DNA from: Clostridiaceae bacterium
Lineage (GTDB): Bacteria > Bacillota > Clostridia > Lachnospirales > Lachnospiraceae
Length of the DNA stretch: 64,000 bases
Reading direction: 5' to 3'
NCBI GenBank assembly: GCA_902362725.1
Contig: CABIXM010000004.1
Location: 96,581 to 160,580, forward strand
Under the pieces are notes generated by a model. That model was not told where the DNA came from, made no database searches, and saw only the letters and a list, made by a program, of their open reading frames with translations. Below, piece after piece: positions 9,338 to 18,429 of this stretch. The position numbers were made by a program, and so were the translations under genes. Each line of letters opens with the position of its first letter. Position 1 is the stretch's first letter.

Positions 9338-10719
9338 TGAACCAATATCATGTACTGACCTTATTTCCGGAAATGATTGAAAATGGCCTGAAAACCAGTA
9401 TTACAGGCCGGGCCATTGAGCAGGGCGTCATTGGTCTGAATGCGGTAAACATTCGCGACTTTGCAGACAATAAGCACAATAAAGTGGACGATTACCCCTA
9501 TGGCGGCGGCGCGGGCATGGTCATGCAGGCGGAGCCGGTGTATCGGGCCTGGGCTTCGGTGACGGAGAAAATCGGGAAAAAGGCCCGGACCATCTATGTG
9601 ACGCCCCAGGGGACCACCTTCCATCAGGGCATGGCGGAGGAGCTGGCAAAGGAGGAGCATGTGATTTTCCTTTGCGGCCATTACGAGGGGATCGACGAGC
9701 GGGTGCTGACGGAGGTCGTGACGGATTACGTGTCCATCGGGGATTACGTGCTGACCGGAGGGGAATTCCCAGCTATGGTCATGATTGACGCCATTTCCCG
9801 GCTGGTGCCGGGGGTTCTGAATAATGAAGTGTCCGCGGAGTTTGAAAGCTTTCAGGACGGACTTCTGGAATATCCCCAGTACAGCCGTCCGGAGGTGTGG
9901 CACGGAAAAGAAGTGCCGCCGGTACTGCTGTCCGGTAACCATACGAATATTGAAGGCTGGCGGCGGGAGCTGTCCATCATGCGAACGAAAGAGCGGCGGC
10001 CGGATCTCTACGAGACCTACCGGGAGCAGCAAAAGGAAATGCAGGAGAAAAATAAGAGAAAACGCCGTTTCAAGGGCGTCATCTTTGACATGGACGGTTG
10101 TCTAATTGATTCCGAGCGTCTTTATGCCCAGTGCTGGAAGATGGCCTTTCATAAGATGGGGATTCCCATTTCGGATGAGACACTGGACAGTTGGAACGGC
10201 ATCGGCGGAAAGGATCTGGATCGTGCGATTGAGAGCGTGACCGGAGAAGCGCGTCTTACATCGGAGCTGCGCGCGATTCGCGACGGATATCTGGCCGGGG
10301 CGCTGGAGGATGGCCGTATGCCCCTGATGCCTTACGCAAAGGAAATCGTGACACTGGCGAAAGAAAAGGGTATGACAGTAGGTGTGGCCAGCGGTTCCGT
10401 GCGGGAACGGGCGGAGAAAATGCTGCGTTTTCACGGAATCTATGAGATGCTGGACTGTACAGCTTTTGGAAATGAAGTACAGGCAGGAAAACCGGCGCCG
10501 GATCTGTATCGGCTGGCCATGAAGCGAGGGGGCTTAAAGCCTTCCGAGGTTATCGCCTTTGAGGATTCGCTCAGCGGCGTAAAGGCAGCCCGGGCGGCCG
10601 GACTTCGGACTGTCTATGTCCCACAGCCGGGCTTCCGGGATCTGGAGCCGGATGTGAATTATTATCGGAAAATCGGCGATCTGGCAGAGGGTATGGCGAT
10701 TTTGCGCGCTCTGCCGTAA
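9337..10719 (+). CDS. trmD: TrmD tRNA m1G37 methyltransferase fused to a HAD phosphatase
   Basis: Residues 1-235 are a standard TrmD, a SPOUT methyltransferase making m1G37. It shows LTLFPEMIE at the start, DDYPYGGGAGMVM, LCGHYEGIDERV and SIGDYVLTGGE near the knot. After a basic linker (about residues 236-245) the same frame continues into a complete HAD hydrolase of beta-phosphoglucomutase type, about 215 residues. This has motif I FDMDGCLIDSE (the two catalytic Asp), motif II VASGS, the motif III lysine in AGKPAPD and motif IV FEDSLSGV. Ordinary TrmD is about 240-250 residues; this one is 460. An in-frame ATG at 10039 could allow separate HAD translation, but its ribosome binding site is poorly spaced. 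A start at GTG 9334 is also possible. Confidence 0.9.
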   Translation: MNQYHVLTLFPEMIENGLKTSITGRAIEQGVIGLNAVNIRDFADNKHNKVDDYPYGGGAGMVMQAEPVYRAWASVTEKIGKKARTIYVTPQGTTFHQGMAEELAKEEHVIFLCGHYEGIDERVLTEVVTDYVSIGDYVLTGGEFPAMVMIDAISRLVPGVLNNEVSAEFESFQDGLLEYPQYSRPEVWHGKEVPPVLLSGNHTNIEGWRRELSIMRTKERRPDLYETYREQQKEMQEKNKRKRRFKGVIFDMDGCLIDSERLYAQCWKMAFHKMGIPISDETLDSWNGIGGKDLDRAIESVTGEARLTSELRAIRDGYLAGALEDGRMPLMPYAKEIVTLAKEKGMTVGVASGSVRERAEKMLRFHGIYEMLDCTAFGNEVQAGKPAPDLYRLAMKRGGLKPSEVIAFEDSLSGVKAARAAGLRTVYVPQPGFRDLEPDVNYYRKIGDLAEGMAILRALP

Positions 10720-10742
10720 CAAGAGAGAAAAGGGAAGAGGCA

Positions 10743-12095
10743 TTGGAAGGAAATTTGACGAAGGGTCCCATTTTGAAAACATTGACGAAGCTTGCGATTC
10801 CCATCATGGCTTCATCTTTCCTTGGGACTTTGTATAATATTACGGATATGGCCTGGATCGGACGGCTGGGCTCCAAGGCGGTGGCCGGTGTCGGCGTGGG
10901 CGGCATGTATATCTGGCTGTCCCAGGGGCTGGCGTCCATGGCCCGCATGGGCGGTCAGGTACAGGTGGCTCAGTGTATCGGACGGGGAGACCGGGAGGCG
11001 GCCCGGGGCTATGCCCAGACAGCGGTGCAACTGGCGACGGTTCTGGGACTGGCTTTTTCGGCGATCTGCGTAATTTTTCTGCATCCGCTGGTGGATTTTT
11101 TCAAACTGACGGATCCGGAGGCCCTGGAGGCGGCCTTCTCTTATACGCTGGTAGCCTGCGGCCTGTTGGTATTTTCATTTCTGACGCTGACCCTGACCGG
11201 CCTCTATACGGCCCAGGGTGATTCGAAGACCCCCTTTGTGGCGAATTTCATCGGTCTGGTGACGAATATGATCCTCGATCCGGTGCTGATTCTGGGTCCG
11301 GGTCCGTTCCCGAAGCTGGGCGCGGTGGGAGCGGCCATTGCCACGGTAACCGCGCAGTTTATCGTCATGGGAATCATGATTCTGGGCGTGGTGCTGCGAC
11401 AGAACGGAAATGTATTGAAGGGCATGCGGTTGTTCGCAAAGCCCCAGGTGGAATATGTGAGCGGCATCTGCAAAATCGGAATTCCCACGGCCCTGCAGGG
11501 TATGGCCTACTGTGCCATTTCCATGGTGCTGACCCGGATGGTATCGGCCTTCGGTGCTGCTGCCGTGGCAGTACAGCGGGTGGGCGGCCAGATAGAATCC
11601 GTCTCCTGGAACACAGCGGACGGCTTCGGGGCGGCCCTGAATGCCTTCATCGGGCAGAATTACGGCGCAGACAAAATGGATCGGGTGAGAAAGGGCTACC
11701 GGGCTTCCCTCTGGACCGTGGGAGTCTGGGGTGCCCTGATTACCCTGATTTTTGTGCTGCTGCCGGAGCCTATCGCGAAAATCTTTTTCTATGAGCCGGA
11801 AGCCATCGCCATTGCGGTGGGCTATCTGATTATCATCGGCTTCTGCGAGGGCTTCATGTGCGAAGAGCTGATGACAGTGGGCGCTTTATCGGGCCTCGGA
11901 CGGACCCGCCTGTGCAGTGTCATCAGCATCACCTTCACCAGCGCCCGGATTCCGCTGGCCATTCTTTTGGGCGGACGCATGGGCCTGACCGGCATCTGGT
12001 GGGCGTTCTCATCCACATCCATTGCAAAAGGGATTATTTTTGTGCTGACTTTTTTCTATATTACCCGGGAGACGAAAAATTCAGCGGTTCGGTGA
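10743..12095 (+). CDS. MATE family efflux transporter
   Basis: A 450-residue polytopic membrane protein with about 12 hydrophobic segments and the duplicated MATE arrangement. The N-terminus LTKGPILKTLTKLAIPIMA and the repeated FGAAAVAVQRVGGQIE and GFGAALNAFIGQNYGA segments are typical of NorM/DinF-like multidrug exporters driven by Na+ or H+. The proposed start is TTG 10743 after AGGGAAGAGG; a later ATG would remove the first helix. It follows the trmD fusion by 23 bp. The substrate cannot be inferred. Confidence 0.9.
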   Translation: MEGNLTKGPILKTLTKLAIPIMASSFLGTLYNITDMAWIGRLGSKAVAGVGVGGMYIWLSQGLASMARMGGQVQVAQCIGRGDREAARGYAQTAVQLATVLGLAFSAICVIFLHPLVDFFKLTDPEALEAAFSYTLVACGLLVFSFLTLTLTGLYTAQGDSKTPFVANFIGLVTNMILDPVLILGPGPFPKLGAVGAAIATVTAQFIVMGIMILGVVLRQNGNVLKGMRLFAKPQVEYVSGICKIGIPTALQGMAYCAISMVLTRMVSAFGAAAVAVQRVGGQIESVSWNTADGFGAALNAFIGQNYGADKMDRVRKGYRASLWTVGVWGALITLIFVLLPEPIAKIFFYEPEAIAIAVGYLIIIGFCEGFMCEELMTVGALSGLGRTRLCSVISITFTSARIPLAILLGGRMGLTGIWWAFSSTSIAKGIIFVLTFFYITRETKNSAVR

Positions 12096-12103
12096 AAAAA
12101 TTC

Positions 12104-12132
12104 TTGTAATAGAGGACAAATGTCACTATAAT
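12104..12132 (+). promoter_or_regulatory. SigA-type promoter of the uracil/xanthine permease gene
   Basis: TTGTAA (12104-12109) and a consensus TATAAT (12127-12132) have 17-bp spacing, 50 bp before the ATG at 12182. Confidence 0.8.
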
Positions 12133-12181
12133 AAATAAGATTAAGCAACTATAAAACTATTTTTGAACGAAGGAGAACGTT

Positions 12182-13564
12182 ATGAATGAATCAAATGGAG
12201 TAATTCGTGATGCCAGGAAACTGGGTATACCCAAGATGCTGATTCTGGGTCTGCAGCACATGTTCGCCATGTTCGGAGCTACGATTCTGGTTCCGATTCT
12301 GGTCAACAGCTATTTCGTGGATGCCTGCGGAGAGGGACCGACAAGAGGACTGACCGTAGCTGTAACACTGTTCTGCGCGGGCTTCGGAACCCTGCTGTTC
12401 CATGTCTGCACCAAGTTTAAGGTGCCGGCATTCCTGGGATCTTCCTTTGCTTTCTTAAGCGGATTTTCTACCGTGGCGCATCTGGACACCGGTATGTACG
12501 CTGCTATGGGAGCCAATGAGAAAGCGGCTTATGCCTGCGGTGGTGTCGTAGTGGCAGGTCTTCTGTATCTGGTTCTGGCTCTTATTATCCGCCTGGTAGG
12601 CGTAAAGCGCGTGATGCGTTTCCTCCCGCCGGTTGTGACCGGACCGGTTATCATCTGTATCGGACTGAGCCTGGCAGGATCCGCCATCAACAACGCTTCC
12701 ACCAACTGGTTCCTGGCACTGGTTGCTCTGGCTGTCATCATCGTATTCAATATCTGGGGCAAGGGAATGTTCAAGATTATCCCCATCCTGATGGGCGTTA
12801 TGATTTCCTATGTGGTCGCTCTTCTGATGACCATGGCAGGCATGACAAACCCGGACGGATCTGCGATCCTGAACTTCTCAGCCATCGCTACTTCCGGCTG
12901 GGTAGGAGTTCCACCTCTTCAGATCTGCAAATTTGATGTAACCGCCATTCTGGTTATGGCGCCCATCGCCATCGCTACCATGATGGAGCACGTGGGCGAT
13001 ATGTCCGCGATTTCCGCTACCGTAGAAGAGAACTTCATCGCAGATCCGGGTCTTCACAGAACCCTGATGGGCGACGGTCTGGCTACCGCCATGGCTGGTT
13101 TCCTGGGCGGACCTGCGAACACCACTTACGGCGAGAACACCGGCGTACTGGAGCTGAGCCGGGTACACGACCCGCGCGTCATCCGTATTGCGGCGATCTT
13201 TGCCATTATCGTAAGCTTTATTCCGAAGGTTTCTGCTATCATCAGTACCATGCCTTCCGCTATCATCGGCGGCGTCAGCTTTATGCTGTACGGTATGATT
13301 TCCGCTATCGGTGTGCGGAATGTGGTAGAGAACAAGGTAGATTTGACCAAGTCCAGAAACCTGATTATCGCAGGCGTTATCTTTGTATGCGGACTGGGCT
13401 TCAGCAGCGGCATCACCTTCACGGTAGGCGGCACCCCGATTACCCTGACTGCACTGGCTATCGCAGCCATCGCAGGCATCCTGCTGAACATGATTCTGCC
13501 GGGCAATGATTATGAGTTCGGCGTGAATGAGTCCGGCGACGAGAACCGGGGTATTCATGCGTAA
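12182..13564 (+). CDS. Uracil/xanthine permease (NCS2 family)
   Basis: A 460-residue transporter of the nucleobase:cation symporter-2 family (UraA/PyrP/PbuX). It has LGLQHMFAMFGATILVP at about residues 22-38. The signature region GPANTTYGENTGVLELSRV at about residues 306-324 holds the substrate and proton-binding Glu-Asn segment. About 14 hydrophobic segments are present. The TTYGEN form favours uracil or xanthine over urate. It is a single-gene unit with its own promoter, ending at a hairpin at 13586. Confidence 0.9.
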   Translation: MNESNGVIRDARKLGIPKMLILGLQHMFAMFGATILVPILVNSYFVDACGEGPTRGLTVAVTLFCAGFGTLLFHVCTKFKVPAFLGSSFAFLSGFSTVAHLDTGMYAAMGANEKAAYACGGVVVAGLLYLVLALIIRLVGVKRVMRFLPPVVTGPVIICIGLSLAGSAINNASTNWFLALVALAVIIVFNIWGKGMFKIIPILMGVMISYVVALLMTMAGMTNPDGSAILNFSAIATSGWVGVPPLQICKFDVTAILVMAPIAIATMMEHVGDMSAISATVEENFIADPGLHRTLMGDGLATAMAGFLGGPANTTYGENTGVLELSRVHDPRVIRIAAIFAIIVSFIPKVSAIISTMPSAIIGGVSFMLYGMISAIGVRNVVENKVDLTKSRNLIIAGVIFVCGLGFSSGITFTVGGTPITLTALAIAAIAGILLNMILPGNDYEFGVNESGDENRGIHA

Positions 13565-13585
13565 AATTAAGAAACTTTATAGAAA

Positions 13586-13613
13586 ATAAGCCTTGCATTT
13601 TCGTAAGGCTTAT
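13586..13613 (+). terminator. Hairpin after the permease gene
   Basis: ATAAGCCTT (13586-13594) pairs perfectly with AAGGCTTAT (13605-13613) across a 10-nt loop. The plus-strand side lacks a good U-tract (GATAAAATT), so terminator activity is uncertain. Confidence 0.4.
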
Positions 13614-13619
13614 GATAAA

Positions 13620-13780
13620 ATTAACCACGTTGTGATAAAAAGCAGATGGTCCGCTGCTGCAGCAGTTGGAAAGGGCATCTTTTGATAAATTCGAGAGAGA
13701 AGCGAGACAGATACGCGCCGGCCTCCGGTGCGGTTTCGGGTCCTTCGTACTGGCGGTAAGAACATCCAGAAAACAAGGAG
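13620..13780 (+). promoter_or_regulatory. rplS 5-prime leader region
   Basis: A gene-free stretch ahead of the rplS ribosome binding site. It contains a GC-rich hairpin, GCGCCGG/CCGGTGC near 13714-13730. L19 leader RNAs that give ribosomal-protein autoregulation are known in Firmicutes. I could not confirm their consensus here, so this is only a candidate. Confidence 0.3.
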
Positions 13781-13791
13781 GAGACAACGAA

Positions 13792-14139
13792 ATGAACGAG
13801 ATTATTAAGAACATTGAAGCTGAGCAGCTGAAGGCTGAAGTACCGGAGTTTAAGGTAGGAGATACCGTAAAGGTATACGGCAAGATTAAAGAGGGAAACC
13901 GTGAGCGTATTCAGGTATTCGAGGGTATCGTACTGAAGAAGCAGGGCGGCGGAGCTCGCGCTACCTTTACTGTAAGAAAGAATTCCAACGGCGTAGGCGT
14001 TGAGAAGACATGGCCGCTGCATTCCCCGAACGTAGAGAAGGTTGAGGTTATCCGTCATGGTAAGGTAAGACGTGCGAAACTGAACTACTTAAGAGGACGT
14101 GTAGGAAAGCGCGCAAAGGTTAAAGAGCTTGTAAAATAA
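13792..14139 (+). CDS. rplS: 50S ribosomal protein L19
   Basis: A 115-residue bL19: [55 protein letters not shown] and [20 protein letters not shown] are all family hallmarks. ATG 13792 follows AAGGAGGAGACAACGAA. It sits at the interface of 30S and 50S. The usual trmD-rplS adjacency is interrupted here by the HAD extension and two transporter genes. Confidence 0.97.
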   Translation: MNEIIKNIEAEQLKAEVPEFKVGDTVKVYGKIKEGNRERIQVFEGIVLKKQGGGARATFTVRKNSNGVGVEKTWPLHSPNVEKVEVIRHGKVRRAKLNYLRGRVGKRAKVKELVK

Positions 14140-14161
14140 TCACGAAGGTTGTAAAGATAAG

Positions 14162-14191
14162 AGGGAGAATGTATATTCTCCCTTTTTCTTT
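14162..14191 (+). terminator. Intrinsic terminator after rplS
   Basis: AGGGAGAAT, loop GTAT, ATTCTCCCT, then TTTTCTTT: a perfect 9-bp stem with a U-tract. Confidence 0.85.
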
Positions 14192-14259
14192 CATGTAGCC
14201 CATCGCTATGTGAAAGGCTATTCGGCAGAATCCCATGAAAAGGTACGGGAGGTATAACG

Positions 14260-14838
14260 ATGCGAAGAAGAGGACTGAATTTCCGGCGGAGAAAAAAGAA
14301 GCTGAATCTGACGGCTCTGCAGGGCGCGGCTTTCTGGATAGGCGAGGTGATTCTTGCCTTTGTGGTGGGCTGTATGGTGGTCTGGTTCTTCGGCTACACC
14401 TTAAGCAATGTGGGCGAGTCCATGGAGCCGACCCTGAAAAGCGGCGACCGGGTGTTGATCAACCGCCTGGTCTATGAGATCAAGTCGCCGTCTTACGGAG
14501 ATTTGATTGTATTTAAGCCCAATGGCAATCAGAACGCCCATTACCACATCAAGCGGGTGGTAGGAAAGCCTGGAGACACTATTACCATCAAGAGTGGGCG
14601 AGTCTTTGTGAACGGCGAGCTGCTGAATGAGACCGTGCAGACAGCGAGTATGCAGGATGCGGGTCTTGCAGAAGATGGTGTGAAACTGGGGGCAGACGAG
14701 TATTTTGTTCTGGGCGACAACCGCAACAACAGCGAGGACAGCCGAAGCGCCAATATCGGCAATGTGAAGAAGGAAGATATACTGGGCCAGGCCTGGTTTG
14801 TAGTGACGCCCGGAGAGCGTTTCGGGCGGCTGAAATAG
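14260..14838 (+). CDS. lepB: Signal peptidase I (first copy)
   Basis: A 192-residue type I signal peptidase (S26) that cleaves Sec and Tat signal peptides outside the membrane. A basic N-terminal tail (RRKKK) precedes one membrane helix (about residues 25-48). The catalytic Ser54 is in GESMEPTL and Lys98 in HIKRVVG; the box GDNRNNSEDSR is also present. ATG 14260 follows GGGAGGTATAACG. A second lepB lies 0.9 kb downstream beyond rbgA. Confidence 0.95.
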   Translation: MRRRGLNFRRRKKKLNLTALQGAAFWIGEVILAFVVGCMVVWFFGYTLSNVGESMEPTLKSGDRVLINRLVYEIKSPSYGDLIVFKPNGNQNAHYHIKRVVGKPGDTITIKSGRVFVNGELLNETVQTASMQDAGLAEDGVKLGADEYFVLGDNRNNSEDSRSANIGNVKKEDILGQAWFVVTPGERFGRLK

Positions 14839-14870
14839 ATTTTATTTGATTTTCAAATGGAGAATACTAT

Positions 14871-15713
14871 ATGAATATACAGTGGTATCCGGGACATATG
14901 ACCAAGGCCCGGAGAATGATGCAGGAAAATATCAAGCTGGTGGATCTGGTCATCGAGCTGGTGGACGCCCGGGTGCCTTTAAGCAGCCGGAACCCGGACA
15001 TCGACGATCTGGGACGTAATAAGGCGAGACTGCTGCTTCTGAACAAGTCGGATCTGGCAGACGAGGCAGCCAACGAGGCATGGAGCGCTTATTTCAGGGC
15101 AAAGGGCTTTCAGGTCGTAAAGCTGAATTCCCGCAGCGGCGCAGGCTTTAAAAGCGTAAACGCAGCCGTACAGGAAGCCTGCAAAGAAAAAATCGAGCGT
15201 GACCGGCGAAGAGGAATTCTGAACCGGCCGGTCCGGGCCATGGTGGCAGGTATCCCCAACGTGGGAAAATCCACCTTTATCAACAGCTTTGCGGGCAAGG
15301 CCTGCACCAAGACTGGCAATAAGCCCGGCGTCACCAAGGGCGCCCAGTGGGTGCGCCTGAATAAGCAGGTGGAACTCTTAGATACCCCGGGTATCCTGTG
15401 GCCCAAGTTTGAGGATCAGGAAGTGGGTATCAAGCTGGCCATGATTGGATCGATTAAAGAAGAAGTTCTGAATACCGAGGAGCTGTCTCTGGAGCTTCTG
15501 AAGCTTTTGAAGGCCCGCTACAGCGGCACCATAGGTGAGCGATACGGCGCGGACGAGACCCTGGGTGAGGTAGAGCTTCTGGGCGAGATCGCGAAACGGC
15601 GGGGCTGTCTGCAGAAGGGCGGCGAACCGGATCTGACTAAGGCGGCAGCGATTCTTTTGGAGGATTTCCGGAGCGGAAAGCTGGGACGTATTACCCTGGA
15701 ACTGCCGGAATAA
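14871..15713 (+). CDS. rbgA: Ribosome biogenesis GTPase RbgA (YlqF)
   Basis: A 280-residue circularly permuted GTPase. The motif order is G4 NKSD (about residue 60), then the P-loop GIPNVGKSTFIN (about 126), then DTPGI. It drives late 50S assembly (L16 incorporation) in Firmicutes. The N-terminal WYPGHMTKARRMM is typical. Its placement next to rplS, lepB and rnhB matches the Firmicutes rplS-ylqF-rnhB arrangement. Confidence 0.95.
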   Translation: MNIQWYPGHMTKARRMMQENIKLVDLVIELVDARVPLSSRNPDIDDLGRNKARLLLLNKSDLADEAANEAWSAYFRAKGFQVVKLNSRSGAGFKSVNAAVQEACKEKIERDRRRGILNRPVRAMVAGIPNVGKSTFINSFAGKACTKTGNKPGVTKGAQWVRLNKQVELLDTPGILWPKFEDQEVGIKLAMIGSIKEEVLNTEELSLELLKLLKARYSGTIGERYGADETLGEVELLGEIAKRRGCLQKGGEPDLTKAAAILLEDFRSGKLGRITLELPE

Positions 15714-15729
15714 GCAGGAGGACAGATAA

Positions 15730-16305
15730 ATGGCAAGGAAAGACAGACAGGAAGAAATCGAAGAAGAGAAGCCGAACGTCATGCGGGAGCTCCTGGGAAT
15801 GCTGGTCTATGTGGGCATTGTTCTGGCGATCACCTTCCTGATTATTACCTTTGTGGGACAGCGGACCCATGTGAGCGGCGAGTCCATGGAGAATACCCTG
15901 GACGACGGGGATCAGCTCATTGTGGATAAGCTTACATACCGGTTCCACGATCCGGAGCGGTTTGATATCATCGTATTCCCGTTCCGATATAAGGATAATA
16001 CCTACTATATCAAGCGAATCATCGGACTGCCGGGTGAGACCGTGCAGATCGTGGATGGAGAGATCTATATCAATGGCGAGTTGCTCGAGGAGTCCTATGG
16101 CCGTGAAGTCATGCAGGATGCAGGCCTGGCGGCGGAGCCCATTACCCTGGGGGACGACGAGTACTTTGTGCTGGGTGATAACCGGAATTACAGCTCAGAC
16201 AGCCGTGACCCAAGCGTGGCGCTGATTCACCGGAAGGAGATCATCGGACGGGCATGGCTGCGAATCTGGCCGCTGAATTCTTTTGGAATTCTGAAGCATC
16301 AGTAG
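15730..16305 (+). CDS. lepB: Signal peptidase I (second copy)
   Basis: A 191-residue S26 signal peptidase with an acidic N-terminal tail (QEEIEEEK), one membrane helix (about residues 24-43), catalytic Ser52 in GESMENTL, Lys95 in YYIKRIIG and the box GDNRNYSSDSRD. It shares fold and active site with the copy at 14260 but differs through most of its length, so this is not a recent tandem duplication. AGCAGGAGGACAGATAA precedes it; rbgA ends 17 bp upstream and rnhB starts 10 bp downstream. Confidence 0.95.
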   Translation: MARKDRQEEIEEEKPNVMRELLGMLVYVGIVLAITFLIITFVGQRTHVSGESMENTLDDGDQLIVDKLTYRFHDPERFDIIVFPFRYKDNTYYIKRIIGLPGETVQIVDGEIYINGELLEESYGREVMQDAGLAAEPITLGDDEYFVLGDNRNYSSDSRDPSVALIHRKEIIGRAWLRIWPLNSFGILKHQ

Positions 16306-16314
16306 GAGTGGAAT

Positions 16315-16983
16315 ATGACAAAGACAGAGCAGCTGCGCCTGGAGCGCGAGCAGCGGAAGCTGGAAAAATTACAGAAGGAGCGTGAGCGTCTGGAGGCTAT
16401 GCGTTCCTTTGAGCACCAGTATGAGGGCTATGGGGCTGTCTGTGGTATCGACGAGGTGGGAAGAGGCCCGCTGGCCGGTCCGGTGGTGGCTGGAGCGGTG
16501 ATTCTGCCGACAGACTGTGAGATTCTGTATCTCAACGATTCCAAGAAGCTGTCGGAGAAAAAGAGAGAGCTTCTGTACGACGAGATTATGGAAAAGGCCG
16601 TGGCCACGGGAATCGGCGTTATCAGCCCGGCCCGCATTGACGAGATCAATATCCTGCAGGCCACCTATGAGGCTATGCGGATGGCGATTTCTAATCTAAA
16701 GGTACAGCCTTCCGTCCTGTTAAATGACGCCGTAACGATTCCGTTGGTGGAGATTCCCCAGGTGCCCATCATCAAGGGCGACGCCAAGAGCGTGTCCATC
16801 GCGGCGGCCAGTATCATTGCCAAGGTAACCAGGGATCATATGATGGTGGAGTATGAGGAGATTTATCCGGGCTACAGCTTTGCCTCCAATAAAGGCTACG
16901 GATCGGCCCAGCATATCGCGGCCTTGAAGGAGCTGGGGCCGACGCCGATTCATCGCCGGACCTTTATAAAAAACATTCTTTAG
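16315..16983 (+). CDS. rnhB: Ribonuclease HII
   Basis: A 222-residue RNase HII that removes ribonucleotides from DNA and RNA-DNA hybrids. A lysine- and glutamate-rich N-terminal coil (about 30 residues) precedes the catalytic core [20 protein letters not shown], with the metal-binding Asp and Glu. [11 protein letters not shown] and the [20 protein letters not shown] box follow. It ends 10 bp before the yraN gene. Confidence 0.96.
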   Translation: MTKTEQLRLEREQRKLEKLQKERERLEAMRSFEHQYEGYGAVCGIDEVGRGPLAGPVVAGAVILPTDCEILYLNDSKKLSEKKRELLYDEIMEKAVATGIGVISPARIDEINILQATYEAMRMAISNLKVQPSVLLNDAVTIPLVEIPQVPIIKGDAKSVSIAAASIIAKVTRDHMMVEYEEIYPGYSFASNKGYGSAQHIAALKELGPTPIHRRTFIKNIL

Positions 16984-16993
16984 GAGGGCTTCT

Positions 16994-17353
16994 ATGCAGA
17001 ACCGCCGTCAAATCGGCACAGAAGAGGAAGCTTTGGCCGCTGAATTCCTGGAAGGCAGAGGCTATCGGATAGTGGAACGGAATTTTCGCTGCCGTCTGGG
17101 CGAGATCGATCTGATCGCCCGGGACGGCAGCGTCCTTGTATTTATTGAGGTAAAATACCGGAAGACCGGAGCGTACGGGGATCCGGCGGAGGCAGTGGAT
17201 TACCGGAAGCAACAGAAGATTTGCAAGACGGCAGATTATTACCGGATGCTGCGGCGGATCCCGGACAATCAGAGCTGCCGCTTTGATGTGGTGGCGATTC
17301 GGGGACGCAAGATCCGGGTGATTCGGAACGCGTTTCCGTATTGCTTTTATTAA
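16994..17353 (+). CDS. YraN family protein (UPF0102)
   Basis: A 119-residue protein with a predicted restriction-endonuclease-like fold: GTEEEALAAEFLEGRGY, NFRCRLGEIDLIARDG and FIEVKYR with the E-x-K active-site pattern. yraN commonly follows rnhB. The cellular role is unresolved; DNA processing is often proposed. It is preceded by AGGAGGGCTTCT. Confidence 0.88.
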   Translation: MQNRRQIGTEEEALAAEFLEGRGYRIVERNFRCRLGEIDLIARDGSVLVFIEVKYRKTGAYGDPAEAVDYRKQQKICKTADYYRMLRRIPDNQSCRFDVVAIRGRKIRVIRNAFPYCFY

Positions 17354-17371
17354 ACAAAGGAGGGAAGTCCC

Positions 17372-18223
17372 ATGGAACAGAACTGGAAAAAAGTAAAAGG
17401 CAGAGTAACCACAAGACTTGTGGAGCGTGCAGGGGTGCCTTTCTTAAGCTTTCCGCTGCTGGAAGAAACCGGAATCGTCACCCAGGGCTTTTCCACCCGG
17501 CTGGGCGGTGTGAGCGAGGGAGACTGTAGCAGTATGAATGTGAGCTTCACCAGAGGAGATCGGGAAGAGGCGGTGCGGGAAAATTACCGGAGGCTGGGGG
17601 AGGCCATAGGCTTTGACTGCGAAAGCCTGGTCTGCTCCGATCAGACCCATACCACGAACGTACGGGTGATGACGGAAGACGACCGGGGAAAGGGTTTTGC
17701 CAGACCCAAGGATTATCAGAACGTGGACGGCATGATTACCAATGTGCCGGGCCTGACGCTGGCTACCTTTTACGCGGACTGTGTCCCGCTGTATTTTGTG
17801 GATCCGGTAAAGCGAGCCATCGGTCTGTCCCATTCCGGCTGGCGGGGAACCGTAGGAAAGATAGGAAAGAAAACCGTGGAACGGATGGAAGAAACCTACG
17901 GAAGCGACCCGGCGGATATCCGGGTGGTCATCGGCCCCTCCATCTGTCAGGACTGCTATGAGGTCAGCGTCGATGTGATAGATGAATTCCGGCAGGCCTT
18001 TTCCGAAGAATCCTGGCCGGAGCTGTTTTACGAAAAAGCAGACGGCAAATACCAGTTAAACCTCTGGAAAGCCAATGAGTGGATTTTTGCGGAGGCAGGT
18101 ATCCGAAGAGAGCATATGGCAGTTACGGATCTCTGTACCTGCTGTAATCCCACCCTGCTGTTCAGCCACCGGGCGAGCCACGGAAGGCGGGGCAATCTGG
18201 GCGCGTTCCTGATGTTGAAATAA
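17372..18223 (+). CDS. pgeF: Peptidoglycan editing factor PgeF (YfiH/laccase-domain)
   Basis: A 283-residue YfiH-family protein. GFSTRLGGVSEG, DQTHTTNV, DCVPLYFVD, HSGWRGTVGKIG and CTCCNPTLLFSHR hold the His and Cys metal-site residues. Members were first annotated as polyphenol oxidases. Later work assigns removal of mis-incorporated L-Ser from peptidoglycan precursors. AAAGGAGGGAAGTCCC precedes the ATG. It is the last gene of the lepB-rbgA-lepB-rnhB-yraN run and is followed by hairpin terminators. Confidence 0.9.
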   Translation: MEQNWKKVKGRVTTRLVERAGVPFLSFPLLEETGIVTQGFSTRLGGVSEGDCSSMNVSFTRGDREEAVRENYRRLGEAIGFDCESLVCSDQTHTTNVRVMTEDDRGKGFARPKDYQNVDGMITNVPGLTLATFYADCVPLYFVDPVKRAIGLSHSGWRGTVGKIGKKTVERMEETYGSDPADIRVVIGPSICQDCYEVSVDVIDEFRQAFSEESWPELFYEKADGKYQLNLWKANEWIFAEAGIRREHMAVTDLCTCCNPTLLFSHRASHGRRGNLGAFLMLK

Positions 18224-18243
18224 AGCTGTCATTTATATAAAAC

Positions 18244-18266
18244 AACAGACAGTGTCTGTTATTTTC
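18244..18266 (+). terminator. Bidirectional terminator hairpin after pgeF
   Basis: AACAGAC (18244-18250) and GTCTGTT (18254-18260) surround a 3-nt loop. ATTTTC follows on the plus strand and T-rich sequence on the minus strand. A further stem, ATGTAACAGG/CCTGTTACAT (18268-18277 with 18294-18303), follows at once. Confidence 0.6.
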
Positions 18267-18302
18267 ATGTAACAGGAAATTCTTATGGAATCCCCTGTTA
18301 CA

Positions 18303-18394
18303 TAAAAAATATTATCGCACTGCGGCGGAGATGTAGTATGTCGCTTACGCGACCCGCCGCAGGCGGAGAATGTGCCAATGGCACATTCTTTTTT
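18303..18394 (+). repeat. Dispersed ~90-bp structured repeat, copy 2
   Basis: This copy folds clearly. The outer stem CTGCGGCGG (18320-18328) pairs with CCGCCGCAG (18354-18362). It encloses GTCGC-TTAC-GCGAC (18340-18353). A terminator-like stem AGAATGTGCC/GGCACATTCT (18367-18389) with a run of T follows. It matches copy 1 at 6272-6361 in the opposite orientation. It lies between the convergent pgeF and prs genes. Confidence 0.7.
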
Positions 18395-18429
18395 AAATAA
18401 CGCGACACAGCAAGGTTGATGCATGTATA

